A stretch of DNA of 64,000 nucleotides from the NCBI GenBank assembly GCA_030789695.1, contig CM061133.1:95554128-95618127 (forward strand), read 5' to 3'. Below are positions 46,018 to 57,759 of the stretch, piece after piece (within the stretch, counting starts at the first letter, position 1; each line of letters starts with the position of its first letter). This DNA comes from Scilla litardierei (taxonomy: Eukaryota; Streptophyta; Magnoliopsida; Asparagales; Asparagaceae). The notes under the pieces are model-generated. The model was not told the origin of the DNA. It saw only the letters and a list, made by a program, of their open reading frames with translations, and did no database searches. A program made the position numbers and the translations under genes.

Positions 46018-47662
46018 TGACGTGTGTTTATATTTTATATATTCACACACGTCTTCTTTGTGTTTTTCCGTTATTTTACGTCGTCTCATACTCGTTTTCT
46101 TATGATTTCTAGTTTTCTTTCACTTCTCCGTGTGTTTGTGTGTTTGCAGGAGATTGCCAGCGTAGGGGACATATGACAAAGATATCATGAGTCCTCGGAG
46201 CAATGGGAGGAGTCATGTGCGATCCAGGGGGGTTAAACGACGAAGATTAACATTTTTTCAGCCCCCAACCGATCGGTTGGACACAACCAACCGATCGGGT
46301 GGTGCACGCGTGTCCGACCCAGACAGAAGCTGAAGCGAAGTGTAGCCTAACCGACGGTTTGTCGACCGGTTGAACACAGCAGAGTTCTCAGCCATTTGGT
46401 GCTGAATTCCAACCGATCGGTTGACATCTCACCCGATCGGTTCATCTGTAGATGATTTTCCAAGCGACGACCCGGAGAGCTCAACTGACGGTTCGCTGAC
46501 CGTGTCTGTTCATCAGGGTTCTCTGTCTTTTCGGGGATAATTCCAACCGATCGGTTGAATACTCAACCGATCAGGTCACCTGATGCCGCATCGCCCCAAA
46601 TGACGATCCGGAGACGCCAACTGGTCAGATCAAGCGAGCGGGTAAAGTTCTCAAAGCCGACGGCCAAAGCATCAAGCAGCTCACCCGATCGTTGATGCTT
46701 CAACCGATCGGGTGACGTCGATTTCTATATATAGTTGCCCTAGGTTTCTGAAAATGCAGCTTTTGTTAATTTCTGTCTTTTTCTCCATTTGTGACGGCTG
46801 GAATTTTATTGTTATCTGTAAGTTTTTTTATCTTTGTGAAACTTTGGTATTGTCTTACTAGCATTGCTACTACCTCGTTTCAATTTCCTGATCATGATTT
46901 TTACGGTTGATTTTCATTTAGATTGCTTTTTAGCTATAATGTGTGAGTAGTTCCCAAATCTGTGATTTTGGTGGAAACCCCTTCGTGAGTTCTCCCTAAT
47001 GTGTCCATAGGACTAGGATTTCGATAGGGATTAGGAATTTAGATGGTTACGTGGGGTGTTTCATTGTCATCAACAGAAAAAAGACCGCATTTGACCGTCA
47101 GGCCAAGGGGAATAAACATGGCTGTTGACTCCCTAGCCACAGCTCACGCCCTTAGAGTAAACATCGAATCCTAGCGCGTGGGAATGGTAGGATGAGATGT
47201 TGGGAGTTATCGTTGCGAGCTTAGTGCTCCCGGAGTCGGTCAGTGTTAATGGACCTGGGAATGCCCACTGACCGAACCCGGTAGTCCTGTGTATCATCCT
47301 GGGCACCGACCGGAATATCGGGCCAATGGGACGCTGGTATCACTCTTAGAGGCAACGTCTCACCACTTAACCCTAATTCCGATCGTATTCCTATCCTCCG
47401 GTCATTATAGTGAGTACACATGATAGGGTGGAAACCGAAGTCCTAGGTTTCCTTTTTTATTGTTTATCCTCGTATCTATATTTTGTGACAAACCATCGAT
47501 CGATCGGGCTAGCACACCCATAGGGTGAACCAGTTCCTCTTTGACACAAGCACAACCACGTCTCCCTGTGTTTGACCCCCATGCCACACTACAACACCGT
47601 GCGCTTGCAGTATAAATATTTAAATCTGGTACCCTTGTATGTGTCACAAACCGGGGACGTCA
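46018..47662 (+). repeat. 3' LTR of element F
   Basis: Pairs with 36848-38508, same ends TGACG..CGTCA. Contains the dyad array (first pair 46270/46292, last near 46681-46711) and TATATATA at 46726-46733. Flank TGGCT follows. Confidence 0.95.
46264..46714 (+). promoter_or_regulatory. Paired dyad array in F's 3' LTR
   Basis: Same arrangement as in the 5' LTR; pairs at 46270/46292, around 46415/46435, 46550/46570 and 46686/46705. One arm near 46690 has lost a base. Confidence 0.78.
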
Positions 47663-49392
47663 TGGCTCGAGCCCCCATAGGGTTGTTGAAATCCCGAATA
47701 TGTTCATGAGCCAGAATGGCACAGTCAGTTAATAACTGGTCCTTGAGGAATGCAGCCTGATTCGGGGAGATTAGCTCAATAACAGCCCTTTTCAACCTAT
47801 TGCAAAGAACCTTGCTGATGATTTTATATATAACATTGCAACATGAAATAGGTCTATAGTCATCAAGACAAGTAGCATTAGACCTTTTGGTATGAGAGTT
47901 AAGAACGTATGGTTTATCTGCCGAAGGATTCTCCCAGATCGAAAAAATGATAAGACAGCACAAGTAACATCTCTGCCAACAATACTCCAAGAGTTTTGAT
48001 TAAAAACCCCCATTAAACCCATCGGGTCCAGGGGCCTTATCAGCGCCAATCTGAAAAATCGCATTTTTAACCTCTTCCTCAAGAACCGGCCTCTCAACCC
48101 AAGAAACAGCCTCAGTTGTAAGAACTCTCTTAGTGGTGATGCAAGGGAACACTCTCCAGTAATCATCCTAGTTATAGAGATTCTCATAAAATTTTGGACC
48201 ATCTATTTTTATATTATTGAAAGAATCATCACGAGTGCCATCATTAGCGATGAGATGCCCAAGATTGTTATGACTTTGTCTGGCTTTCATAGCAGTATAA
48301 AAAAACCTTGTATTGCGATCCCCCAAATGCAACCAATCATGCCTACTCTTTTGTTTGAGTTTGGACTCTTCAATGGCAATAGCATCAGCTAATTTATTAA
48401 TAAGAATTTGCTCTTTCTTTTGGATATCCAAGCATATGGTCAAGTTAGGATCATTTTGAATAGCATCAAGATCTTTACGACATTTAGTAATATTGTAAGT
48501 ATCATTGGTAGTCGCACCAAGCTTCTTAAGCCATGTTTTAACACTTTTAAGCTTAGAGACAAGCCGAATAATGGGGCAACCCTCCACATTGTTGCACCAA
48601 TTTTCTCTTAAAACGTCAAGGTATCCCGGGTCATGAACCCAAGAATTGAAGAAGTTAAACGGTTTAGGATCACTACCCATTATAGTATGGAGGTGTATAA
48701 TAAGAGCAGAGTGATCACTAGAACCTCCAGCTGCATATTCACAGTAGGAAGTAGGAAGCTTGTCTATCGAATAAATGTTGCAAAAGGAGCGATCCAGAAT
48801 AGCAGTTATACGACGTTGGCCAATACTGCGATTGGACCAGCTAAGGGGGTTACCCACAATTTTCAATTCCATGAGAGCACTAGCATTAATGCAATTATTA
48901 ATTCCTTCCACATTGCACCCATCAGTGGGCCTTCCTCCCACTTTATCCATAACATATCTTACACAGTTGAAATCCCCACCGACTAACCAATGAGAGCCTT
49001 TGTGATTGACAGAATTGAATATAATAGATTCCCAAAGGCCCCTACGATCATGGCCCGAGTTAGAAGCATAGATAATAGTAGCCACCATATTAAAACTCCC
49101 AACATTGTTGCTTATAATAATAATATGTTGCGCCGACATATTATCAACAATACACGTCCAAACATCTGGATCAAACATAACGATGATTCGACCGTTGTAA
49201 TGCAAACTGCGATTGTCAATGGATGACCACTTCTTTGGAAAGCATTTATAAATTCTGTGAGCATTATTCACCACCACTTTAGTCTCAAGCAACCCAACAA
49301 GGGACAGGATTATACATCCTGATACGGTTTTTGAGTTCTTTCTGCCTCGCAACATTATTGAGCCTACGTGTATTCCAAATAAGGAAATTCAT
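47663..49392 (-). pseudogene. LINE-A, 5' half: endonuclease and first part of reverse transcriptase
   Basis: Minus-strand L1-type ORF2. ATG at 49392-49390 starts MNFLIWNTRRLNNVARQKEL, the usual plant L1 ORF2 opening. A frame change near 49320 leads to the apurinic endonuclease: LVGLLETKV (about 49300), HWLVGGDFNCVRYVMDKVGG (about 48995-48936), SWSNRSIGQRRITAILDRSF (about 48830) and GGSSDHSALIIHL (about 48725). Then the linker with WLHLGDRNTRFFY (about 48340-48300) and RT opening motifs YRPISCCNVIYKIISKVLCN (about 47870-47810) and LISPNQAAFLKDQLLTDC (about 47777-47720). Frame changes near 48180 and 47930. It stops at F and continues at 36847. Confidence 0.9.
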
Positions 49393-49629
49393 TGGTTACA
49401 TTTAGTCTAAGGGGTCGATACCACAACCCCATTTATCCTAGCACTTCTTTGTATACCCTTCATTGAACCCAACCCTTTGTGCGCTGTGGGGGATTTCTTT
49501 CGCTCTTTACTATTTTTACTTAAGTTCTACTGTTCAACGTACCATTCTTCATTTATCATCGTTAGATCATTCAGCTCATCTTCATTATCATTGGTGTCTA
49601 GTGAGTCATCTGGAAGAGAGGTCCATATA
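49393..49629 (-). other. DNA upstream of LINE-A ORF2
   Basis: AT-rich, no supported ORF. It may hold the end of LINE ORF1 or its 5' region; I could not recognise ORF1. Confidence 0.3.
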
Positions 49630-49650
49630 CGCGCGCACGCACACGCACAC

Positions 49651-49699
<49 letters not shown>
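49630..49699 (+). repeat. (CA)n microsatellite
   Basis: Begins with CG/CA alternation and becomes pure (CA)n to 49699. It lies at or near the 5' border of LINE-A. The open frames on both strands across it are artefacts of the repeat. Confidence 0.95.
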
Positions 49700-49703
<4 letters not shown>

Positions 49704-49889
49704 TGCAAATAATGATGATGATGATACTGATGATATGCAATATGTACAAAATGGACACTAATGACAACAAAATGGACGCCAAAATGTGACTCCCCAAGCT
49801 GAACGAAGCTAGGCCCCGAAATGGCAGATGGGCACAATAAAAGGGGGAAGACATTGGAATAGTGAGAAGCTATAAATCAAGTAGCACCA

Positions 49890-52440
49890 CCACCCAATGG
49901 GAGTGGTGGTGGTAGCTGAAGAAGGTGAATGATATGGTCTAGCTTCTCGTTGTTCCACTGTCCAAGATCAGGGAGTGTCCCTACGGCTCTGCAGAGCTCA
50001 AGTACAGCCTGCTCCATACCATATAATCGACCTGCAATATTGGGGGGAGATGCTGGATGCTCCCCAAGAAGATGTGCCACGTGTGGTGAAAAAGGGATGC
50101 GTCGGGAGTATAGGCTGTGCAGATAGTGGAGCACTGGTGACATCAGCAGTGAAGATATGAGCAAAGGTCGAGGCCAATGTGTATGCAGGTCAGGATAAGG
50201 CAGGTGCATAAATGACAGAGGTTGTGGCAGTAGCTGTGGAGATAGAAACCACCATACTCTTCGTAAGAATCACTGAGACGGTGCTGGGAATAGGTATGGT
50301 CAGTGATACAGGCACCAGTGTGGTCTCAGGTGGCAGTGAGGAGTTAAGGACATAAGGATCAGCTAGCAGATCACAAATGAGGACCTCAGCTGATAGGGCT
50401 GGGTCCTCGGCAAAAGTGGAGACATGTAGATCGGCGACAGAATCCAAAACAAGTGGCGCAACAGATGTGTCAGGGCCATCAACAGAAGTAGAGACAGAAG
50501 GGGCCGATGCAGGCTCAGACTGGGGCAAGGTGTGGGGTGGCTCCTCAGCGTGTGGGGGAGCAGCGCCCGGCTGCTGAGTAGGCTGATGCTGGCAACCGTC
50601 CATCATCGGGCTCTAGCTCGTAAATGGGGGGATGTGCTCCTGCATGAGGAGGATCCACTCAATCTGCTTAGGGGCCACAGGGGTCTGCTTTGGGCTCGGG
50701 AGCACCATATAATCAATGTTATGATGCCCGTGAATATATACACAGTGTTGGTCACCATGGGCTCTAATAATTTGCATGTGCATAAGCACACGGAAGGATA
50801 GGGTGGTAGGGCCCATCGCCTCAAGAAGATCCTCGGGGAGGTCTAGATTTTTCCTAAGGGCGATGATGGTGAAAAAGCGGCCACAACAGATGGGGCCCCT
50901 CTACAAAGTAGCAGCCCAACATAAATGGTCAAAGAAGATCTAGGCATGATCAATATGGTAGGAGGTGCGAGAGGTGCCATCTGGTAGTGCCTCGCGAGGG
51001 AGGGTCATACCCCACAAAAGGACGAGCAAGACAGAGGACATAGTCCCAGGCTCGTTCACACATAGCATGGTGGTGGCAATGTGGTATTGAGCTAACCTGA
51101 GGCAGGGGTGGATGATCGAGGAGGCCTTCAAGCGGCTAGTGCTAAAGGAAGGCATATGAAAATCCTCTCCCAAAATCGTGTAGTGTAAATAGCGAGGGGA
51201 GTATCCGAGCCGGGGGTATATGGGGTCTCGACATCGGGGACTACAGACCACTGGAATAGGGTCCGGAGTCCATCATAAGTGAACTGCATCTCCACATCCA
51301 ATATGGAGAATGCAATCGCCGTGTCGGTACGACGAAGTGAGCTGAGGGCCTCTAGGTTCAAGCGAATGTAAGTCTTCGCATGAAGCCCTAGAAAATGCTC
51401 TTAACCCAGGTTCATGTACAGCTGTCTAACCCTGGGCAAAAGCATAGTTGCTATAATGCTCCAAGGTCAGTAAATTTGGTCGAAACTACCAGGCGCCTAG
51501 AGAGATTGGCAAAAGTACGACGATCAGCGTCGTCTATAAAAGTGATGTTGTAGGTCTCTAGGGGGCGTCTCAGGCTATGGGGATGGTAGGGGTGGTGCTG
51601 TGGGTATGGGCTGACTCGGGGGTCTCGTTTCCTTGTTGAGGAGCTAGCAACATGGCGTTTCTTCCTGGCATGTGGGGGTGAAGGAGATGATGGTGGGGAT
51701 GGGTGGGAACGCGTATGGGGTTATGTGGCCTAGATGAGGGGCCCTCTACGATGACTTCCTCTTCTTGGGAGCCTGTGGTGGTGGGGTGGGGGTTGGGATG
51801 GTGGGGTGATAGTGGTGGGTGTGGTGGAAGTGTGTGGAGGTACCGTGGGTGTGGTGGTGGTGGGGATGGATGTGCGTGGTGGTACTATGGGTATGGAAGT
51901 GGATGTGGTAGTTGTGGTGTGATGCCTAGATGAGGTCGGCTTGTGGGCCAACACCTTTTGGCATGAGTGTTGTGGCTAGGATTGAGATGGGGATGGTCTG
52001 AAGACGGTGGTGGATGTGTGTGTGGGTGGAGGACATGTGGGGGGTGGGTGGCAGGGGTGGATGTGCATGTAATATGTGGTGAAGGTGCAACGGAAGTGCG
52101 TGGAGGTGCCATGGATGTGATGGTAGTAGATGAGCATGGGGGTGCTGTGGTGGATGGTGGCGAGGGTGCGGATAATGATGAGTAGATGATAGCCCTACGA
52201 GGAATCGTGAGCTCGTTCCACAAGCAATATGTTATATATAATAAAAACAAGGAGGGGGAAGAGTGGACCCTTAGCGATGTGAGAGCGGCGAATGCGAGAT
52301 CCTCGAGCGATGCCCAAGCGGTGATGAGTCCCGACGAGCTTCCTGCCGAGCTTCCTGCCAACCTGAAATTTAAATTGAGTGATTGATTTGGGGATTGGGG
52401 AAGATCGGGGATGGGGGTGATGGAGGGGAGTGGCACCCAA
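49890..52440 (-). pseudogene. Degenerate ORF2 (Athila-ORF1-like) of element D
   Basis: Minus-strand counterpart of F's ORF2. The best-preserved segment is LNLEALSSLRRTDTAIAFSI and DGLRTLFQWSVVPDVETPYT (about 51363-51225), aligning in pattern with F's LTLEFLSSL..NTINNIFGFP. Further parts are FWERIFICLPLALAA (about 51170), LKASSIIHPCLRLAQYHI (about 51130-51080) and a Ser/Thr/Pro/Glu-rich tail 50606-49950. The Pro/His/Thr-rich stretch 52200-51730 precedes the core. Many stops and frame changes. Location after gag and after an internal dyad array matches F. Confidence 0.62.
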
Positions 52441-52717
52441 GTTGAGGGAGGGCAGGGATGGTATTAGTGTAGTGCTCGAGTGAGGGGTGGTAGCGCTCGG
52501 GGGTTGGGAGGGCGTCGATTGGGATGAGGGGTATCGAAAAAGGGGGGTTAGGCTTTGGTGCGGGTGCGGGGGAAGATGGAGGAGATCGGAGGGGAGAAGA
52601 GAGAGTATGAGGGTGCTTGGGGGAGGGGGTCGTCGGAGGGAGTGGTGCTCAGGGATAGGGAGATCAAGGGAGTTGGTTGCTTGGGGTCGGGGAATTAGGG
52701 CTGAGGGGGTTTGGGTC

Positions 52718-52858
52718 GCTCGCATGAAATTTTCGAGCGAGCGCCCAGAAATAATAAATAGGGTTTTTCACAAGTGGTCGAGCACTCTCGCTCGGGCTGA
52801 CTTATCTGCCTTTCGATTTGGGTTAGTCGCTCGGCCGAGCGCTTTGTACGCTCGGTCG
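52718..52858 (-). promoter_or_regulatory. Internal dyad array before ORF2 of D
   Basis: Dyads of D's own GCTCGGCCGAGC type: 52832/52853 (21 bp apart), 52775/52793, and GCTCGC/GAGCGAGCGC near 52718-52745. Shorter and more eroded than the LTR array. A weak minus-strand TATA-like 'CTATTTATTATT' lies at 52749-52760, then a CCCTAA-type pyrimidine-rich leader toward ORF2. Confidence 0.62.
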
Positions 52859-53079
52859 AGCAATCTGGAAAATCAGCACAATCAACCCCTTGGTTCTTCT
52901 CGTGTTTCTCGCCGCTTTAAATCTCAACTCCACACCCATGGCTTTGATTTTTCTTTTGGCGTCATGAATGCCAAGTACATACCAAAATCAACAAACTTCA
53001 GTTATTTATGGATTTTTGAATTTCTATAATAAAAACCTCAAAAAACCTAATTAAAATCGAAATGCGAGTAAATAGGCTG

Positions 53080-53110
53080 GGTTGCCTCCCGCCAAGAGCT
53101 TGTTTAAGGT
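53080..53110 (-). other. Post-gag marker of element D
   Basis: The minus strand reads 'acaagctcttggcgggaggcaaccc', the counterpart of the markers in B (about 22290) and F (about 41510). It separates gag-protease from the ORF2 promoter region. Confidence 0.5.
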
Positions 53111-53396
53111 CATTAGCTTGACCCCTGTGGCTCAGTGAGGTGATATATTGGGCACGTGCAAGAAGCACCCATCGTTCTTCCCGACCAGCCCTTGTGGGGC
53201 CGGTTGGTCGAATGCCTTCTTCGGACCCTTAGCGGTCCTTCCATCCTCTTTTCTCTCCGTTTTTGGGGAGCCCCATGGACGCTGCAGCAACTAGGTTCCT
53301 GATTTTCACGAGATCTAAATCGCGATCCTCCAAGGTGAGCATGGCGTGCTTGTGCGTCATCGATCCATCATCGGTGTCCTCGTCCTCGTCCATGAC

Positions 53397-55805
53397 CTAT
53401 AGATATGCCGCCACAGATTTGTCATGCCGAGGGTCCAAATCATGGTCCTTACTCTGCAGCTGGTGGTCCAGAAGTACTTCTTCAGCAATGAACTCTTCCA
53501 CGAGTTCATCCTCCACCAAATCAAGATACCTAACATCCGCAGTGGGGTTCCTCTCCATCATTGGCTTAGGTAGCCGAAATTCGGCCTCAATGTTTCTGAC
53601 ATTAAGGGAGAGCATGCCTTCTCACAGGTCTATCAGCACTCCAGCTGTCGCCATAAACGGGGGACCTAAAATCAGCTACGATCCTCCATCTTGTGCCATG
53701 TCCGTAATAAAAAAATCCACCGGCACGCTCACCCCGCCGGGAATCTGTACGATGACGTCCATAGCCACTCCGACCGGGTGCATCACTGACCTATATGAGA
53801 GTTGGATGGTCATGGTCGTCGGCTCTAACTTTTTCCTGGTGTTGAGGCGATGGAAGATGGACAAAGGCATCAGGCTGATGCTTGCTCCCAAATCTAACAA
53901 GGCCCTCCTGATGGGGACGCCACCTATGGAGCAAGGGACGGTGAAGCTCCCCAGATCCGGGAGCTTCTTTGGCAGTTTGTTGCTCCTAAAAATGAAGACG
54001 GTTGTTCTACCAACAAAACCTGCTCCATATTTCTCTTCCCTGAGATTAGTTCATTAAGGAACTTTACGTACGAGGGTATCTCTGTGAAGGCGTCCATGAA
54101 TGGAATATTCAGCTTCAGACCCTTCAGAAGCACTATGAACTTGGCGTACTTCTCCGCCATTTTGGCCTTAGCCAATCTACTCAGGAATGGAACTGGAGTG
54201 GGGCGATCCTTGGGCTTCTCCATGGGACTTGCCCTTTCCTTGATCACTTCCTCCACTACGGGAGGGTTATCTCTCTCATCAGTGGTAGGCTGCTCCTCAG
54301 CCTCAATATCTCCACCATCAATAACCGATGGTTGCTCACCTATCGCCTCCTCGGGTGAAGCAGCTGTGAGAATCATCACCGGCGGCTCCGGTTCCATCGT
54401 CGATAGGCTGCTATGTGTGGTGATGGAACATGCGATCTCCCTGGGGTTCTTCTCTGACTGAGTGGGGAGCTTGCCTTGGGACCGCACCATCTGACTCATC
54501 TGCTCCTTTAGCTGATCAACCGTGGTGGAAAGTTCCTTGTTGCGGGTCGCATGGTCTAGATTGAGCTTTGCCTGCTCCTCAATGAATCTCTCCAAGGTGG
54601 CCTCCAAGGACGATTTCTGCTGAGTTGGACGAGGAGCGGGTAAAGCTAGCTACTACTGACGCTGCTGCTGGTACCCTGTCAGTCTATAGGGGCATACAGC
54701 CTCTGCTGAGACTGCTGTTGTTGTAGCTGATACTGCTGCTGCAGATACTGCTGTGGCTGCTGAGACTGCTACTGCTGATGGGGCTGTTGTTGTGCTCTGC
54801 TGCTATTCCTATATAGGAAACCAGGGTAGTTTCTCCAAGACAGATTCTCATATGCTCCATTGTTTCATCCTCTATCATCAGAGGTGTAGGTGGCCTCCTC
54901 TGTTGTTGTAGGAGGTGCCTGGTAAGAGTAGGTCCCACCATTGGGTCCGTGATCTATGCACCTCTTGTAAGCGGCAAATGTGTTGGCAGGGGGTAAGCTG
55001 GGCATAGCGTCTAGTCGGTGCTCCAATATGTCCATCTGCTGCGTAAGGGATTCGAGACAGCCATCAAAAGTAGCTGCCTCGCTGACTTCATATCGGCCTC
55101 CTCCTAGGGCCTTGGTAATAGTCGGGATAGACCTGTCGTCCCCCCAATGTTGGTTGTTGGCTGTCATAGCCTCAAGGATCCTCATGGCTTCAGTTGGCTC
55201 TTTCCTTGTTATGGATCCATATATTGTAGCATTAACTATCATCCTTGTGTCCGAACACATTCCATTGTAGAAAGATAGGACCAAGTACCATGTGATGATG
55301 CGGTGGTTTGGACACTGATACTGGAGGTCCTTTTATCGTTCCCATGCCTCATATAAAGAATCATGGCCCCTTTGCTTGAAATTGGTGATTTGGTTCCGAA
55401 GACGGAGCATCTTCGAACGGGGAAAGTATTTGGTGATGAAGGCCTCCACAAGCTACTCCTATGTCGTGAAGGTACCAGGTGCTTGGGACGTCAGCCAATA
55501 ATGGGCCTTATCCTTCAAGGTGAAGGGGAAGAGCCGCAACCTGATCGTATCATCGCTGACGCCTTGCATTCGGAATGTGGAGCACTTTGCTAATAACACC
55601 TCCACGTAGTGACTGGGGTTCTCATGTGAGAGCCAGTGGAAGCAGTCTTGTTGCACCAGCAGGATGAGCCCCGTCTTTAGCTCGAAGTTGCCCTCGCGGA
55701 TCGACGGTACTATCACGGAGGAAACTAAGGCGGTGTCGGGCTTCATAAAATCTCAGATCAATTCTGGTGGAAGGAGAGGATGTGGTCCTATGGGAGGCTC
55801 AGCCA
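53397..55805 (-). pseudogene. gag: gag and protease of element D, degenerate
   Basis: Minus strand, from about 55805. Athila/Tat motifs: EGNFELKTGLILLVQQDCF (about 55698-55642), TIRLRLFPFTLKDKAHYWL (about 55551-55495), 'DSLYEAWER' (about 55350), LSFYNGMCSDTRMIVNA (about 55278-55228) and EAMTANNQHWGDD (about 55176-55138). A Gln-rich linker (about 54820-54690) holds stop codons in runs of Gln. Then MEATLERFIEEQAKLNLDHA (from 54607), KYAKFIVLLKGLKLNIPFMD (about 54158-54100) and a retropepsin with LLDLGASISLMPL (about 53904-53865, catalytic Asp kept). The frame breaks at about 55450, 55285, 54860, 53920 and 53670. No reverse transcriptase follows. Confidence 0.85.
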
Positions 55806-56063
55806 TCGCTACTCTTCTCCTTCTATCTGCTATAAGTCACCTTGCAGTCGCCTCTATCTCAAGATCAATGGCAAAAGATCTTCTCCTTCCTGAGAATGTG
55901 TCAACATGCAAAATAGAGTCACTCAAGAAAATCGTGGAACTCGTTAGCAAAAAGAGAAAAGATAGTAATAAGAGAAAAAAAGAAAAATAAAAAGAAGTGG
56001 TGGGGTGTCAAGTTTGGATAAAACCAATACTCTCCAACCAAAAGCTAAAGTAAACTGTTGCCT

Positions 56064-56081
56064 CCCGGCAACGGTGCCAAA
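56064..56081 (-). other. Primer binding site of element D
   Basis: Minus strand TTGGCACCGTTGCCGGGA follows the LTR end by three bases; it matches the Athila/Tat PBS with one change. Confidence 0.9.
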
Positions 56082-57204
56082 ACGTGTTCCTCGCCTGCGA
56101 TGCATGGACGAGAACACCGCAAGTGGATGGTGCATTATAGTATGTATAGAATGTCGAACTCTAGGAAGGCGATCGTCTAACTCTTAGCATTTTACGGATG
56201 GATGAGAATGTGTGGTCAGGGTTGTCACGTGTAATTTGGTTGGTTGGTTGAAGGAAGTGGAATAGACTAAATATTAAACGTCTAGGGCTTTCGGGATTCC
56301 CTGCTAGGGCCTTCGGTAATGGATTTTGGGTCAATTGATCCTCCGTCGGCGATCGATTAGGATAGGAGTGTCACATCCAGAGATGGGAACAGGCGTTAGA
56401 ATTCCGTCGTCATGCTCGTCTAACGCATCCCTATATGGGGTTGTGCTCTCGCTATCGGCTTCATACGGGATTGCATGCATTACACTTGACACTTGGGTCC
56501 TGCCTAGCAATCCATAGGCACTCGTGTACTCTACGGAATGTGATGCCATCCTATGGTTGATTCTAGTGGCCAGGCTACTTTCATAGTCATTAGTTAGCGA
56601 ATTGGGGGTTAGTGGTCGCCCCAGGCTCTCGGGTCACCCTCGTGAGCATGAGCCCCAGAAAATGACCACTAATCCCAAATCGAATTCGTGGAGATTCTCC
56701 CTAGGATACGGAGTTGCTTTCGCGGTCCTCCAATCCTAAGGCTAATCCCCCAACCCCCTTTTTCAAATCACCATAGGGAGACCCTAGATTCGTCCAACGG
56801 AGGTCTAACCCGACATCCAATCCCTAAGATCCTAGGGATCCTCCCTAAGCCCTAGAACCCACAACTCTAGCATGGCAAAAGCTCTAAATATGATAGCAAT
56901 AGAGATAGGCATATCTAACTGCTCAAATTGCATGAAATCAATTTAAATAGAGAGAGCAAGAGAAATAAGAGCAATGGTAAAGAAATCAAAGAAATCCAAC
57001 CGCAAACAAGTAAATAGATGGCAAAAGAGATTACCAAGAGAGAGCTCCCAAAATAGCTCTAAGTATTTAGCTACAGAAAAATAAAGCTTAAGCTACTCTA
57101 AACGTTGTTCACTATTTATACAAAACTATTTGGGTTCGGATTTTACAAGAAAAACCAACTCGAAACTCATTAATTCAAGTCAATTTGGAGCCTGCCGACC
57201 TACC

Positions 57205-57530
57205 ACTCGGCCGAGCACAGTGCTCGCTCGGTCGAGCAGTGCCTTGTGTATCGCTCCCTTAGGCTCCGCCTTGGCATTTGAGAAGGGCCGATCAGACAAG
57301 CGATTTGAGTCGCTCGCCCGAGCGTTATCTTGCTCGGGCAAGCGAATTAAGTTCCAAAAATCTAGAGAGCCCAAGTCTTGAAGAAATGGGCTCCTCTGAC
57401 TACTGGCTCGGGCGAGCGAGCTGGTCCCTTGGCCGAGCGATCTTGTCGCTCGCCCGAGCACCCTCTTGGAAGAAGTTGGCGCTCTTTGGCGAGTCACAGC
57501 TCGGCTGAGCGCATCTTGCGCTCGGCCGAA
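57205..57530 (-). promoter_or_regulatory. Paired dyad array in D's 5' LTR
   Basis: Core starts 57208/57229, a group around 57317/57335, a group around 57413-57453 and 57502/57523. Same spacing (mostly about 21 bp) and same position relative to the TATA as in the 3' LTR. Confidence 0.78.
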
Positions 57531-57759
57531 CGATCTGGTATGTTCTTCTATCTTAGGCTCATCTTCTCCATTCTCCTCTTTTCATCTCTCCTTCTCCATT
57601 CTCCTCTTCTCCTTTCTTCTTCTCTACTTCTTTGGCCCCCTTGGGTTGCCGACGCGAGGAGGGGAGGGCTTCGGCGTCCACGTTGTGTCCAAAGTCCCGT
57701 ATCGCTCCGAATCGCTCAGAATTCCCTGAATACATATAAAACATCGAAATAATCAAGAA

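Larger units (their letters stand above)
36848..47662 (+). mobile_element. Element F: Athila/Tat-like gag element with ORF2
   Basis: 5' LTR 36848-38508, PBS, gag-protease 38702-41088, post-gag region, internal array and TATA, ORF2 42442-43536 with Pro-rich continuation, 3' untranslated region, polypurine tract, 3' LTR 46018-47662. There is no reverse transcriptase or integrase, and nothing suggests a deletion there: the post-gag marker leads straight to the ORF2 promoter, as in D. In one 235-bp stretch the LTRs differ by about 10 percent. F sits inside LINE-A. Confidence 0.92.

Noticed and set aside
49463..49854. Thr/His and Val/Cys repeat proteins
   Set aside because: Direct translations of the (CA)n microsatellite on both strands.
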